Assembly (NCBI GenBank): GCA_022843955.1 | Contig: JALHMQ010000011.1 | Span: forward strand, 79,928 to 143,927 | Direction of reading: 5' to 3' | Length of the DNA: 64,000 bases | DNA from: Burkholderiaceae bacterium | GTDB taxonomy: Bacteria; Pseudomonadota; Gammaproteobacteria; Burkholderiales; Burkholderiaceae_F | Part shown: positions 37,513 to 46,876 of the stretch, one piece after another | Layout: the number at the start of each line of letters is the position of its first letter | Position numbering within the stretch: the first letter of the stretch is position 1 | The notes under the pieces: generated by a model | What the model was told of the DNA's origin: nothing | Databases searched by the model: none | Seen by the model: only the letters and a program-made list of their open reading frames with translations | Program-made: the position numbers and the translations under genes

Positions 37513-39207
37513 CTAGGCCGCGTACTCGATGTGCAGGCTGATGCGGCGTTGCCCCTGGTATTCATCGATCGTCGGCCGGTAGGCCAGTCGCACCCGCGTC
37601 GGCAGCGTCTCGGTGTGGCGGAACCAGATCGCGCTGAAGCGGCGGCCGTCCAGTTCGAGGGTCAGCTTCAGGTGCGTGTCCTTGATCAGTCGCTGCTCGG
37701 CCACGGCGAACTCGTTGTCGAACAGCGGCGGCGGAAAGCCCTGGCCCCAGACCTGGCGCTCGATCGCCTCGACCAGCGGCACGCCGACATCGCCCACCAG
37801 CAGCGGACCGTCGGTGGCGACGACGCGAGTGAACAGATGCGCGTCGCAGGTCTGGCGGGTGGCAGTCTCGAACGCTCGCGTGAACGGCTCCAGCCCGTCG
37901 TGCCCAAGCGTGAGCCCGGCTGCCATGGCATGGCCGCCGAACTTATCCACCAGCGTCGGTGCCGCCTTGGTCACGAGATCCAGCGTGTCGCGCAGATGCA
38001 CCCCGTCGATCGAGCGGCCCGAGCCGCGCAAGGTGTGCGCGTCGGCGCGGGCGAAGGCGATCGTCGGACGATGGAACCTCTCCTTCACCCGCGCGGCCAC
38101 CAGGCCGACCACGCCCTGATGCCAGGTCTCGTTGAACAGGGTGATGGTGCGCTGGGTCTCCACCGCAGCGGCGTCCAGTTCGGTCATCGCGTCGAACTGC
38201 ATGTCGGCTTCGATGGCGCGGCGCTCGCGGTTGAGCTGGTCAAGCTGGCGTGCGAGCTCCAGTGCGCGATCGAAATCGTCGGTGGTCAGGCACTCGATGC
38301 CCACCGTCATGTCGGTCAGCCGGCCGGCGGCGTTGATGCGTGGGCCGATTGCAAAGCCGAGGTCGCCCACCTGTGCGGTTCGTGCCTCGCGTCCGGCCAC
38401 CTGGAACAGCGCCGCCAGGCCCGGCTGCAGCCGGCCGCTGCGCATGCGCTCCAGCCCGGCGGACACCAGGATGCGGTTGTTGCGGTCGAGCCGCACCACG
38501 TCGGCCACCGTGCCCAGCGCCACCAGATCGAGCAGGCCATCGAGGCGCGGCTGGGTGGCCTCGGTGAAGCGGCCGCGCGTGCGCAGCTCCGCCCGCAGTG
38601 CCGTCAGAACGTAGAACATCACGCCCACCCCGGCCAGGTGCTTGCTGGGGAAGCCGCAGCCCGGCTGGTTCGGATTGACGATCACTGCCGCAGCCGGCAA
38701 CTGCGCGCCGGGAAGATGGTGATCGGTGACCAGCACCTGCATGCCGAGCGCGTTGGCGCGCGCCACCCCTTCCACGCTGGCGATGCCGTTGTCGACGGTG
38801 ATGATGAGGTCGGGTGCGCCGCCGCTGCGGCGCGCGGCCAGCTCGACGATCTCCGGCGTCAGCCCGTAGCCGTACTCGAAGCGGTTGGGCACGAGGTAAT
38901 CGACGCTCGCGCCCATCAGGCGCAAGCCACGCAGGCCGACCGCGCAGGCGGTGGCACCGTCGCAGTCGTAGTCGGCCACGATCAGCAGCCGCTTGCCGGC
39001 GGCGATGGCGTCGGCAAGCAGGCAGGCCGCCGCCTGCACCTGGGTCAGGCGGGCCGGTGCGAGCATGTCGCGCGTCAGCAAGGTCAGCTCGCTGATCGAT
39101 GCGACGCCACGCGCGGCGAGGGCGCGAGCGAGCGGGGTGGCCAGGCCGGCAGCGACCAGGCGCTGCGCGGCGGCGGCGTCAAACGGGCGCTGCAGCAGGC
39201 GGGTCAT
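37513..39207 (-). CDS. recJ: Single-stranded-DNA-specific exonuclease RecJ
   Basis: RecJ is a 5'-3' single-strand exonuclease used in recombination and mismatch repair. The 564-residue protein has the DHH-family metal motifs: ADYDCDGATACAVGL, TVDNG, and VTDHHLPG with VNPNQPGC. The C-terminal DHHA1 motif has GGHAMAAGLTL, and an OB-like domain is between and after. The ATG at 39207 overlaps the end of the upstream gene by four bases (ATGA); a longer form is not needed. Confidence 0.96.
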   Translation of the reverse strand: MTRLLQRPFDAAAAQRLVAAGLATPLARALAARGVASISELTLLTRDMLAPARLTQVQAAACLLADAIAAGKRLLIVADYDCDGATACAVGLRGLRLMGASVDYLVPNRFEYGYGLTPEIVELAARRSGGAPDLIITVDNGIASVEGVARANALGMQVLVTDHHLPGAQLPAAAVIVNPNQPGCGFPSKHLAGVGVMFYVLTALRAELRTRGRFTEATQPRLDGLLDLVALGTVADVVRLDRNNRILVSAGLERMRSGRLQPGLAALFQVAGREARTAQVGDLGFAIGPRINAAGRLTDMTVGIECLTTDDFDRALELARQLDQLNRERRAIEADMQFDAMTELDAAAVETQRTITLFNETWHQGVVGLVAARVKERFHRPTIAFARADAHTLRGSGRSIDGVHLRDTLDLVTKAAPTLVDKFGGHAMAAGLTLGHDGLEPFTRAFETATRQTCDAHLFTRVVATDGPLLVGDVGVPLVEAIERQVWGQGFPPPLFDNEFAVAEQRLIKDTHLKLTLELDGRRFSAIWFRHTETLPTRVRLAYRPTIDEYQGQRRISLHIEYAA

Positions 39208-40250
39208 CGATCCACCGGTTCGCTGAAGGCAGCCACCACGGACTGGCGGCGCCACGGCCGCCAGCGATCGCCTGCCGCCAGGCGCAGCGTGCGCGCGTGC
39301 CGGCGTCCGCACAGCACCAGTTCGACCTCGGCGCCGGCGGCAAAGGCCCGCTCGGCGAAAGCGCTGAACCAGGCGTCAAGGCGCGCGATCTGCGGCAGCC
39401 AGGCGCCCCACGCGTCTGCCTTGAAGGTTTCGAATAGATGCGGCCAGTCGGTGAGCAAGTCGCCGTCGGCGCTTGGCGCCGTCTCGCCCGCGCGCACGCG
39501 ATCCGGCAATACGCCTGTTGCCAGTGCCCAGCCGCGCACCACAGGATCGTCGCTGGTGACCTGCGCCAGACCGCTGGGCGGCAGCGGGCAGAGCGGGCCA
39601 CCGCCATGCAGCCACAAGCCGTTGACCTCGACCGCACCGCGCGCCTCGCGCGCCTGGTTGACCGGATGCTGGTGCCAGGAGATCTGGATGTCAGTGAGCA
39701 ACTTGCGCCAGCGGCCGCTGTCATCGCCTTCAGGCAGGTGATGCTGAACCGATTCGCCGAGCGCTGCGGCCAGTGGCGTGGTCTGCAGTGACCAAGGCGG
39801 GTTGAACGCAAGGAACCAGTGCGGGTCGACGACATGCAGGGTGGCGCCGGTCGCCTGCGTGCTGTCGCGCGCCTCGGCAGCCAGCGCATGCGCTTCGTCA
39901 GGCGCCAGATCGGTCAGCGAGGTCACCAGCATGTGGTCGCGGGCGAAAGCGAAGTGCACGGGGTCGGCTTGCCACAGTGCGGCGTCGGCGGGCAAGACAT
40001 CGGTCTGCAGTCCACGCCAGGCGTACGGGGCGGTGATCGGCGCGGTGTCGTGCCCGCTGAAGCGTTGCCATAGCCAGCCCAGGTGGGCGGCGCCGTCGCA
40101 CGAGGCGTGCACTGTCTGCGCGTCGGCGCAGACGCTGCGCGACACCAGGCGGGCAAGCTGGGGCATGCTGGCTGCGCCGATGACGTCGGCCGCGAGCGGC
40201 GCGGGCACCAGCGCGCCGGGAACGACAACGGACCAACGCATGCGGCGCAT
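39204..40250 (-). CDS. RpfE/cofactor-independent phosphoglycerate-mutase-like protein
   Basis: The 348-residue protein belongs, as far as I recall, to a family found next to recJ in betaproteobacteria and annotated as regulatory RpfE-type or phosphoglycerate-mutase-like. Segments such as WFLAFNPPWSLQTTPLAAAL, WRKLLTDIQISWHQHPVN, EVNGLWLHGGG and WPHLFETFKADAW are characteristic. No clear catalytic motif of a true phosphoglycerate mutase is seen, so the enzyme name is doubtful. The start may be ATG 40250 or 40241 (MRWSVVVPG). Its stop overlaps the recJ start. Confidence 0.65.
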   Translation of the reverse strand: MRRMRWSVVVPGALVPAPLAADVIGAASMPQLARLVSRSVCADAQTVHASCDGAAHLGWLWQRFSGHDTAPITAPYAWRGLQTDVLPADAALWQADPVHFAFARDHMLVTSLTDLAPDEAHALAAEARDSTQATGATLHVVDPHWFLAFNPPWSLQTTPLAAALGESVQHHLPEGDDSGRWRKLLTDIQISWHQHPVNQAREARGAVEVNGLWLHGGGPLCPLPPSGLAQVTSDDPVVRGWALATGVLPDRVRAGETAPSADGDLLTDWPHLFETFKADAWGAWLPQIARLDAWFSAFAERAFAAGAEVELVLCGRRHARTLRLAAGDRWRPWRRQSVVAAFSEPVDR

Positions 40251-40295
40251 TGTATGAGCGCGCCAGTCTGGCCACGGGTATCGCGAGTGCACGGA

Positions 40296-40301
40296 TAGAA
40301 T
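40296..40301 (+). promoter_or_regulatory. Putative -10 box of lolC-lolD
   Basis: TAGAATCGCCCG lies 49 bases before the TTG start of lolC; it fits the TANAAT-CCG pattern seen elsewhere in the window. No clear -35. Confidence 0.35.
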
Positions 40302-40350
40302 CGCCCGCCTTGCTGCCGCACGCAGCGCCGAAGATCGCCGAGTCCATCGC

Positions 40351-41604
40351 TTGAGCCTGCCCTACGAATTCCGCATCGGCCTGCGCTACACGCGGGCCGG
40401 CCGCCGCGCCCGGCGCCGCAACGCCTTCATCTCGTTCATCTCGGCGATCTCGATGGCTGGCATCGCCCTCGGGGTGGCCGCGCTGATCATCGTGCTGTCG
40501 GTGATGAACGGCTTCACCAAGGAAGTCCGCGACCGCATGCTGTCGGTGCTGTCGCATGTGGAAGTGACCGCGTTTTCCGGTGCGCTGGAGGATTGGCAGC
40601 GCGTGGCCAACCAGGCCAAGGAAAACCCGAGCGTCATCGCCGCGGCGCCCTTCATCAACGCGCAGGGCATGTTCGCGCGCAACGACATCGTGCGTGGCGC
40701 GTTGATCCGCGGCATCGACCCAGTGGCGGAACCGACCGTGTCGGACATCGCCAAGCCGCCCGCGAGCGATGTCAGTGGCCTGGTGGATGGGGAGTTCAAC
40801 ATCGTGCTCGGCGGTGAACTGGCGCGCGCGCTGGCGGTGAGCATCGGTGACCGCGTGACGCTGATCGCCCCGCAGGGCAACGTGACACCGGCGGGGGTGG
40901 TGCCGCGGCTGCGTCAGTTCAAGGTGGTCGGCGTGTTCGAGTCGGGCCACTTCGAGTACGACAGCGCGCTGGCACTGATCCACATCGGCGATGCGGCACG
41001 GCTGTTCCGCACCGAGGGGCCGACCGGCGTGCGGTTGAAGCTCGTCGACATGCAACGCGCGCCGCAGGTGGCCGCGCAGCTGGCCGAATCGCTCGAGGCC
41101 GGGCTGATGGTGCGCGACTGGTCGCGGCAGAACCGCACCTGGTTCGCCGCGGTGCAGACCGAAAAGCGAATGATGTGGATCATCCTGACCCTGATCGTCG
41201 CGGTGGCCGCGTTCAATCTGGTGACCACGCTGGTGATGACGGTGACCGAGAAGCAGTCGGACATCGCCATCTTGCGCACCCTCGGCGCGCGGCCGGGCTC
41301 GGTGATGGTCATTTTCATCGTGCAGGGGGCGCTGATCGGCGTGATCGGCACCTTCCTCGGGGTCGGCGGCGGCCTCCTGGTGGCCAACAACCTCGACGTC
41401 ATCGTGCCGGCGATCGAGTCGGTGCTGGGGGTGCAGTTCCTGCCCAAGGACATCTACGTGATCAGTGCGCTGCCGTCGGACCCGCGCGCCAGCGACATCG
41501 TGCCGATCACGGTGATCTCGCTGGTGCTGGCGCTGGCGGCCACGCTGTATCCGAGTTGGCGCGCGTCACGCACGCGGCCGGCGGAGGCGCTGCGCTATGA
41601 CTAG
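40351..41604 (+). CDS. lolC: Lipoprotein-releasing ABC transporter permease LolC/E
   Basis: LolC/E with LolD frees outer-membrane lipoproteins from the inner membrane and passes them to LolA. The 417-residue protein starts [17 protein letters not shown], has a first helix (about residues 30-52, [21 protein letters not shown]), a large periplasmic domain (about 60-265), and three C-terminal helices including [20 protein letters not shown]. The start is TTG at 40351. The gene overlaps lolD by eight bases. Only one permease gene is present, so a homomeric LolF-like arrangement is possible. Confidence 0.93.
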   Translation: MSLPYEFRIGLRYTRAGRRARRRNAFISFISAISMAGIALGVAALIIVLSVMNGFTKEVRDRMLSVLSHVEVTAFSGALEDWQRVANQAKENPSVIAAAPFINAQGMFARNDIVRGALIRGIDPVAEPTVSDIAKPPASDVSGLVDGEFNIVLGGELARALAVSIGDRVTLIAPQGNVTPAGVVPRLRQFKVVGVFESGHFEYDSALALIHIGDAARLFRTEGPTGVRLKLVDMQRAPQVAAQLAESLEAGLMVRDWSRQNRTWFAAVQTEKRMMWIILTLIVAVAAFNLVTTLVMTVTEKQSDIAILRTLGARPGSVMVIFIVQGALIGVIGTFLGVGGGLLVANNLDVIVPAIESVLGVQFLPKDIYVISALPSDPRASDIVPITVISLVLALAATLYPSWRASRTRPAEALRYD

Positions 41605-42277
41605 CGTGGTGATCGAGGCGCGCGGCATCAGCAAGGCCTACCGCGAAGGGCCGCTCGCCGTCGAGGTGCTGCGGGGTGCGGACCTGCAGGTGGTGCAGGG
41701 CGAGATCGTGGCGATCGTCGGCGCTTCGGGCTCAGGCAAGAGCACGCTGCTGCACTGCCTGGGCGGACTGGACACGCTCGATGCCGGCAGCGTGTCGATC
41801 CGCGGCAAGGATTTGGCCAGCATGAGCGATGTGGCGCGCGGCCAGTTGCGCAACGAGGCGCTCGGCTTTGTCTACCAGTTCCATCATCTCCTGCCTGAGT
41901 TCACCGCGCTCGACAACGTGGCAATGCCGCTGACGATCCGGCGCATGGCGCTGGCCGACGCCCGCGCGCAGGCAGCCGAGACACTGGCGGCCGTGGGCCT
42001 GGCCCCGCGCGCGCAGCACCACCCGGCCGAGCTGTCGGGCGGCGAGCGTCAGCGCACCGCGATCGCCCGCGCGATCGTTACCCGCCCGGCCTGCGTGCTC
42101 GCCGACGAGCCCACCGGCAACCTCGACCGTGACACCGCGCATGCGGTGTTCGAGGTGCTGGTGCAACTGGCCCGGCAACGTGCCGCTGCGATCATCATCG
42201 TCACCCACGACCTGGAAGTGGCGGGCAAGTGCGACCGGGTGCTGCGGCTCACCCACGGGCATCTGGCGCCTGCCTGA
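41597..42277 (+). CDS. lolD: Lipoprotein-releasing ABC transporter ATPase LolD
   Basis: The 226-residue ATPase has Walker [19 protein letters not shown], the Q-loop in [20 protein letters not shown], the ABC signature LSGGERQR, Walker [13 protein letters not shown] and the H-loop [18 protein letters not shown] sequence is characteristic of LolD. It is translationally coupled to lolC and converges with the minus-strand membrane gene. Confidence 0.96.
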   Translation: MTSVVIEARGISKAYREGPLAVEVLRGADLQVVQGEIVAIVGASGSGKSTLLHCLGGLDTLDAGSVSIRGKDLASMSDVARGQLRNEALGFVYQFHHLLPEFTALDNVAMPLTIRRMALADARAQAAETLAAVGLAPRAQHHPAELSGGERQRTAIARAIVTRPACVLADEPTGNLDRDTAHAVFEVLVQLARQRAAAIIIVTHDLEVAGKCDRVLRLTHGHLAPA

Positions 42278-42306
42278 GCCGGGCGCGGCGACCGATCTGG
42301 CTGATG

Positions 42307-42690
42307 CTAGCGGGCCGGCGGATCGTCGTCGGACGGCGCTTCGCCGCTGCCGCGCGCCATGGCCCACAGTCCGCTGACCAGGGCGAGTGCAGCGAACGCC
42401 ACCGCCGCGCACGCCAGCGTGATGCCGACGAACTGCTCGCCCAAGGGCTGGTCGAGCATGTCGTAGACCGTCATGCCGACGATGGAGGCGAACACCGCCG
42501 CCATGAAGCCGAACGCCACGGCGGCGAACATGGCAAACGCGGCGAACTGCAGCGGCAGCGGTCGGCGAGCGAACTTCATACCGACCCAGCAGGCGGCGCC
42601 GAACAGCGCCGCCGCAGGAATGCGGTCGAGCCCGAACACGTAGGCGGCGGCCAGCGCGACCAGCGGCGGCAGCAGCAGGCGAGCGTTCAT
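42307..42690 (-). CDS. Small integral membrane protein, unknown
   Basis: The 127-residue protein has four hydrophobic segments (LLLPPLVALAAAYVFGL, IPAAALFGAACWVGMKFA, FAAFAMFAAVAFGFMAAVFA and VGITLACAAVAFAALALVSG) and an acidic tail. No family is recognised. Its ATG overlaps the stop of the DUF2062 gene by four bases (ATGA), so the two are coupled. It converges with lolD. Confidence 0.65.
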   Translation of the reverse strand: MNARLLLPPLVALAAAYVFGLDRIPAAALFGAACWVGMKFARRPLPLQFAAFAMFAAVAFGFMAAVFASIVGMTVYDMLDQPLGEQFVGITLACAAVAFAALALVSGLWAMARGSGEAPSDDDPPAR

Positions 42691-43244
42691 CGGCGCGCGG
42701 CAGCGTAACGGCGCTGCCGCCCAGCCCAGGCGCGCCGCAGATAGGCGCTCCAGATCAGACGCACGACGACATAGCCGATCAGCGCCAGCAGGCAGGCAAG
42801 CAGGAACACGCCCGCTGCCAGTGGCGCGCCGAGCCCGAGCATCCATTGCCCCATCGCCTCGGCCGATGCGACGGGCTGAGACAACACCCAGTCTGGCGGC
42901 GGATCGGGCGGCGTGCCGCCGGCAGCGCCAAGCACGAACGCACCGATCCGATAGGCGACGAGATACAGCGGCACGATCGTCAGCGGGTTGGTGTAGAGCG
43001 TGCCGAGGAGCGCCAGCGGCAGGTTCACGCGGAACAGGATCGCGATCAAGCCGGCGCCAACCATTTGCAGCGGGCCGGGAATCAGGCCGCAGAACAGGCC
43101 GGTCGCAATGCCACCAGCCGCTGACCGGCGGTTCAGGTGCCACAGGGCTGGATGGAACAGCGCATTGCCGAACAGGCTCATGATCCGCACTTCGCGAACC
43201 TTGTCCGCACTGGGCATGTAGCGCTTGAAGAACTTGCGGGGCAT
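42687..43244 (-). CDS. DUF2062 domain membrane protein
   Basis: The 185-residue protein starts MPRKFFKRYMPSADKVREVR and has the DUF2062 pattern: SAAGGIATGLFCGLIPGPLQ, then RVNLPLALLGTLYTNPLTIV. There are three or four helices and a basic C-terminus. The role of DUF2062 proteins is unknown. The frame is open far upstream, over tatD, but the ATG at 43244 begins the conserved domain and lies in the gap between divergent genes. Confidence 0.85.
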   Translation of the reverse strand: MPRKFFKRYMPSADKVREVRIMSLFGNALFHPALWHLNRRSAAGGIATGLFCGLIPGPLQMVGAGLIAILFRVNLPLALLGTLYTNPLTIVPLYLVAYRIGAFVLGAAGGTPPDPPPDWVLSQPVASAEAMGQWMLGLGAPLAAGVFLLACLLALIGYVVVRLIWSAYLRRAWAGRQRRYAAARR

Positions 43245-43355
43245 TGAGTGCAGTCGAATCTGCGGCGGTGTGCGCGGGAGGCGGAGTGTAGATTTGCCCG
43301 CGATCCGCCCGGTTTGGCGACGGCCGGTGTTTGCCCGCAGGCTGCCGAGTAGACC

Positions 43356-44159
43356 ATGCTGATCGACACCCACTGCCACCTGGACGCCGACGAGTTCGAC
43401 GCCGATCGCGATCAGGTGGTGTCGCGCGCCCGCGCCGGCGAGGTGGCGATGATGGTGCTTCCGGCCGCGCATGTATCGCACTTCGTCAAGTGCGCGGCTG
43501 TGGCGCATGAGTTCGGCCTGGCGTACGCGCTCGGTGTCCATCCGTTGTGGATCGAGCGCGCGCTGGAAACTGACATCGAGCAGCTGCGGGCGACCGCCAC
43601 CGCAGCCCTCGCCGATCGGCGATTCGTGGCGATCGGCGAGATCGGCATCGACCTGTACGCGCCGACCCAAGACCTTGCGCGTCAGGAGTGGTTCTTCCGC
43701 GAACAGTTGAAAGTTGCGCGCGATCTGGGTTTGCCGGTGATCGTGCATGTGCGCAGGTCGGCCGACCTGCTGCTCAAGCACCTGCGTCGCATCGAGGTGC
43801 CGGGCGGGATCATCCATGCATTCAACGCGTCGCCACAGCAGGCGCAACCGTTTCTGGAGCGCGGCTTTCGGCTGGGGTTTGGCGGCGCCATGACCTACGC
43901 CGGTTCCCAGCGCATCCGCCGCTTCGCCGCCACGCTGCCCGACACCACCTGGGTGCTGGAAACCGATGCCCCCGACATTCCGCCGCAGTGGCTGCGCGAT
44001 CGCGCCAGCGGGGTCGCGACGCGCAACGAACCCGGTGAGCTGCCGCGCATTGCCCAGGTGATGGCCGAACTGCGTGGCCAGTCGCTGGCGCAGATCGCTG
44101 CCCAGAACCGGATCAACGCCTGCGCGGCGCTGCCGCGACTGGCCACGCTGCTCGACTGA
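43356..44159 (+). CDS. TatD family metal-dependent hydrolase
   Basis: TatD-family proteins are metal-dependent nucleases with a TIM-barrel fold. The 267-residue protein has the metal-binding THCHLDADEFDADRD at the start, the glutamate in IGEIGID, histidines in PVIVHVRRS and GGIIHAFN, and the final aspartate in LETDAPDIPPQWL. All expected ligands are present. It precedes comEC by seven bases, so the two are probably co-transcribed. A DNA 3'-exonuclease role is known for some members. Confidence 0.92.
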   Translation: MLIDTHCHLDADEFDADRDQVVSRARAGEVAMMVLPAAHVSHFVKCAAVAHEFGLAYALGVHPLWIERALETDIEQLRATATAALADRRFVAIGEIGIDLYAPTQDLARQEWFFREQLKVARDLGLPVIVHVRRSADLLLKHLRRIEVPGGIIHAFNASPQQAQPFLERGFRLGFGGAMTYAGSQRIRRFAATLPDTTWVLETDAPDIPPQWLRDRASGVATRNEPGELPRIAQVMAELRGQSLAQIAAQNRINACAALPRLATLLD

Positions 44160-44166
44160 CCGCGGC

Positions 44167-46725
44167 ATGACGGCGCTCGTCCTGGTGGCGTTCGTGGTGG
44201 GTGCTTTCCTGCTGCAGCAGCAGGCCGCGCTGCCGACGGCGGTAGGTGGCGCAGCGCTCGCCGCGGCGGGTGCCCTGGGTGGGCTGATCGCCTGGTGGCA
44301 GCGGCGCGCCAACGCAGGATGGCCGCGTGCTCTTGGCGTGGCAGCCGCGGTGGTCGCCGCCATCTGCGCCGGCTTCCTTCATGCCGCCTTGCGCGCCGAC
44401 CTGCGCCTGGCCGATCAGCTGGACTTTGCCGACGAAGGCCGCGACGTCGTGGTGGTGGGCGTCATCGACAGCCTGCCGGCGCAACTGGAGCGCGGGCAGC
44501 GCTTCGAGTTCGCGGTCGAGCAGATCCATACCGCCGGTGTGCACGTGCCGGCGCGCCTGGCGCTGTCCTGGTACGGCACCCAGGCCGGCGTGGTGCCGGC
44601 CGAGCGCTGGCAGTTCACGGTGCGGCTACGCCGCCCACACGGATCGATCAATCCCGGGGGCTTCGACCTCGAAGGCTGGCTGCTCGAACGCAACCTGCGC
44701 GCCACCGGTTACGTACGCGACGGACGCGTCACGCCGGAGCAGCCCGCGCCGCAGCGCCTCGCGGCACAGACCGGCGACATGGGCGCCAACATCGATCGCC
44801 TGCGCCACCACCTGCGCGCGTTGCTGGCGCAGCGCCTGGCCGGGGAGCGCTATGCCGGCGTGCTGATCGCGCTGGTGCTGGGTGACCAGCGCGCCATCAG
44901 CGAGGCCGACTGGCTGCTGTTCAATGCCACCGGCATCTCGCATCTCGTCTCCATCAGCGGACTGCACATCACGATGATCGGGGGGCTGGCGGCCTGGCTG
45001 GCGGCAGCGCTGTGGCGTCGCTCAAGGTCGCTGCTGGCGCGGGCGCCAGCGCAGACCGCAGCGGCGGTGGCGGGCATGACCGCCGCGCTGCTCTACTGCC
45101 TGCTGGCTGGTTGGGGCGTGCCGGCGCAGCGCACCTTCTTCATGCTCGCCGTGGTCGCCGTGGCCCTGCTGGCGCGGGTGCCGTTGCGGTCGTCGCTGAC
45201 GCTGGCGCTGGCGGCCGCGGTGGTCACGCTGATCGACCCGTGGTCGAGTGCGGCGCCCGGGTTCTGGCTGTCGTTCGGCGCGGTGGCGGCGATCCTGCTG
45301 GTGATGCGCGGCCGGCGGGCGGCGGTGACCGACTGGCGGGCCAAGCTGCGCGCGGCGGCGCATGTGCAACTGGCGGTCACGGTGGCGCTGGTGCCGATGA
45401 CGATCGCGCTGTTCCAGCAGGTGTCGGTGGTTTCGCCGTTGGCCAACGCCGTGGCGATCCCGCTGGTGAGCTTCGTCGTCACGCCGCTGGCGCTGCTCGG
45501 CGGTCTGTTTGTCTTGCTGCCGGCGCCATTCGACTCGTTCGCGGTGCCGTGCCTGGCGATCGGCCACGCGGTGTTCGACGTGCTGGCCGCGGCGCTGCGT
45601 TGGGCCGCGAGCTTCGGCTGGGCTGCGCTGCCGTTGCCCGCGCCGCCGCCGTGGGCGCTGCTGTTTGCGCTGGCGGGCGTGCTGTGGCTGCTGATGCCAC
45701 GTGGCTGGCCATTGCGCTGGTTGGGGCTGGTGTGGCTGCTGCCGCTTGTCGTCTGGCCGCCCGAGCGACCCGCCGCAGACGAGTTGTGGGTCACCGCACT
45801 CGACGTCGGGCAGGGCGCGGCGGTGCTGCTCGAAACGCGTGACCGGACCGTTCTGTACGACGCCGGGCCGCGCTATACGCCTCAAGCCGATGCCGGCGGG
45901 CGGGTGATCCTGCCGTACCTGCGCTGGCGCGGCATGGGTCGGCTCGATCTGCTCGTGGTGTCGCACCTGGACAGCGACCACTCCGGCGGCGTCGCCAGCA
46001 TCCTGCGCGCGATGCCGGACACGCCGGTGGCAACGTCGGTTGATCTGACCCACCCGATGTTCACCGGCACGCGGCAGGTCACGCGCTGCACCGATCAGGA
46101 CAGCGTGAGCACGGCTGGGCTCGAACTGCGCTTCCTGCATCCGACCGTGGCGGATTTCGTCGCCTCGCGCAGCACCAACGCGATGAGCTGCGTGCTGCTG
46201 GCCGAGTTCGCAGGCGTGCGCGTCCTGCTGCCGGGCGACATCCCGGCGCGACATGAAGCCGAACTGCTGGCGCGTCGGGCGCCCGGCCCGATCACACTGC
46301 TGGCAGCGCCGCACCATGGCAGCCGGCATTCATCGAGCGATGGGTTCGTTGCAGCGCTGCAGCCGCGCTGGACCCTGTTCCAGGCCGGCTACCGCAACCG
46401 CTTTGGTCATCCGGACGCCGGCGTACTGCTGCGCTATCGCGCGGCCGGCGCCCAGCTTGCCCGCACCGACCACCACGGCGCCGTGCAATGGCGCTTCCGC
46501 GCCGGCCCCGGCCCGGAAGCGGTGCCGGTCTTCGCGCGCGACGCCGGTCGCCGTTATTGGCACAACCGGCCCGGCGCCGAGCCCCTGGCCGGGGCAAACG
46601 CCAGCGAGCCACCGCCCGGCGAACTTGATACTGTCCCGCCCGCGGCGTCGATCGGCACCGCAGTGGAAGACGACGGGTCCCTCGCGGAACCTTCACTGGA
46701 TGCGACGGTGGTGTCCGATCCTTGA
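44167..46725 (+). CDS. comEC: DNA uptake channel protein ComEC/Rec2
   Basis: ComEC carries single-stranded DNA through the inner membrane during natural transformation. The 852-residue protein has N-terminal helices with a DUF4131 OB-like region (about residues 35-200), the multi-helix Competence domain containing GISHLVSISGLHITMIGG, and a C-terminal metallo-beta-lactamase-like domain with VVSHLDSDHSGG (about residue 600) and APHHGSRHSSS. All three usual parts are present and intact. The ATG at 44167 follows tatD closely. The last 70 residues are Pro/Glu-rich and not conserved. Confidence 0.94.
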   Translation: MTALVLVAFVVGAFLLQQQAALPTAVGGAALAAAGALGGLIAWWQRRANAGWPRALGVAAAVVAAICAGFLHAALRADLRLADQLDFADEGRDVVVVGVIDSLPAQLERGQRFEFAVEQIHTAGVHVPARLALSWYGTQAGVVPAERWQFTVRLRRPHGSINPGGFDLEGWLLERNLRATGYVRDGRVTPEQPAPQRLAAQTGDMGANIDRLRHHLRALLAQRLAGERYAGVLIALVLGDQRAISEADWLLFNATGISHLVSISGLHITMIGGLAAWLAAALWRRSRSLLARAPAQTAAAVAGMTAALLYCLLAGWGVPAQRTFFMLAVVAVALLARVPLRSSLTLALAAAVVTLIDPWSSAAPGFWLSFGAVAAILLVMRGRRAAVTDWRAKLRAAAHVQLAVTVALVPMTIALFQQVSVVSPLANAVAIPLVSFVVTPLALLGGLFVLLPAPFDSFAVPCLAIGHAVFDVLAAALRWAASFGWAALPLPAPPPWALLFALAGVLWLLMPRGWPLRWLGLVWLLPLVVWPPERPAADELWVTALDVGQGAAVLLETRDRTVLYDAGPRYTPQADAGGRVILPYLRWRGMGRLDLLVVSHLDSDHSGGVASILRAMPDTPVATSVDLTHPMFTGTRQVTRCTDQDSVSTAGLELRFLHPTVADFVASRSTNAMSCVLLAEFAGVRVLLPGDIPARHEAELLARRAPGPITLLAAPHHGSRHSSSDGFVAALQPRWTLFQAGYRNRFGHPDAGVLLRYRAAGAQLARTDHHGAVQWRFRAGPGPEAVPVFARDAGRRYWHNRPGAEPLAGANASEPPPGELDTVPPAASIGTAVEDDGSLAEPSLDATVVSDP

Positions 46726-46876
46726 TCCGGCGACTGCCCGGCATGGGCATTGCGTAGTTTCATCGGGTATGCGTGCGTAATGCGCCGATCGAGTGCATGG
46801 CATGCCGGATTGCGCGGTTCTGGTCGGTCGTGCGCACCACGACGCAGCGTTGTGCACCCAGCGGGAGCGAAAAACG

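Noticed and set aside
37510..39741. 743-residue plus-strand open frame
   Set aside because: Antisense to recJ, whose DHH motifs are certain.
43245..44363. Upstream extension of the DUF2062 frame
   Set aside because: It overlaps tatD on the other strand; the conserved domain starts at 43244.
45022..46329. Minus-strand frame inside comEC
   Set aside because: Very rich in Arg, Gln and His, a typical shadow of GC-rich coding DNA.
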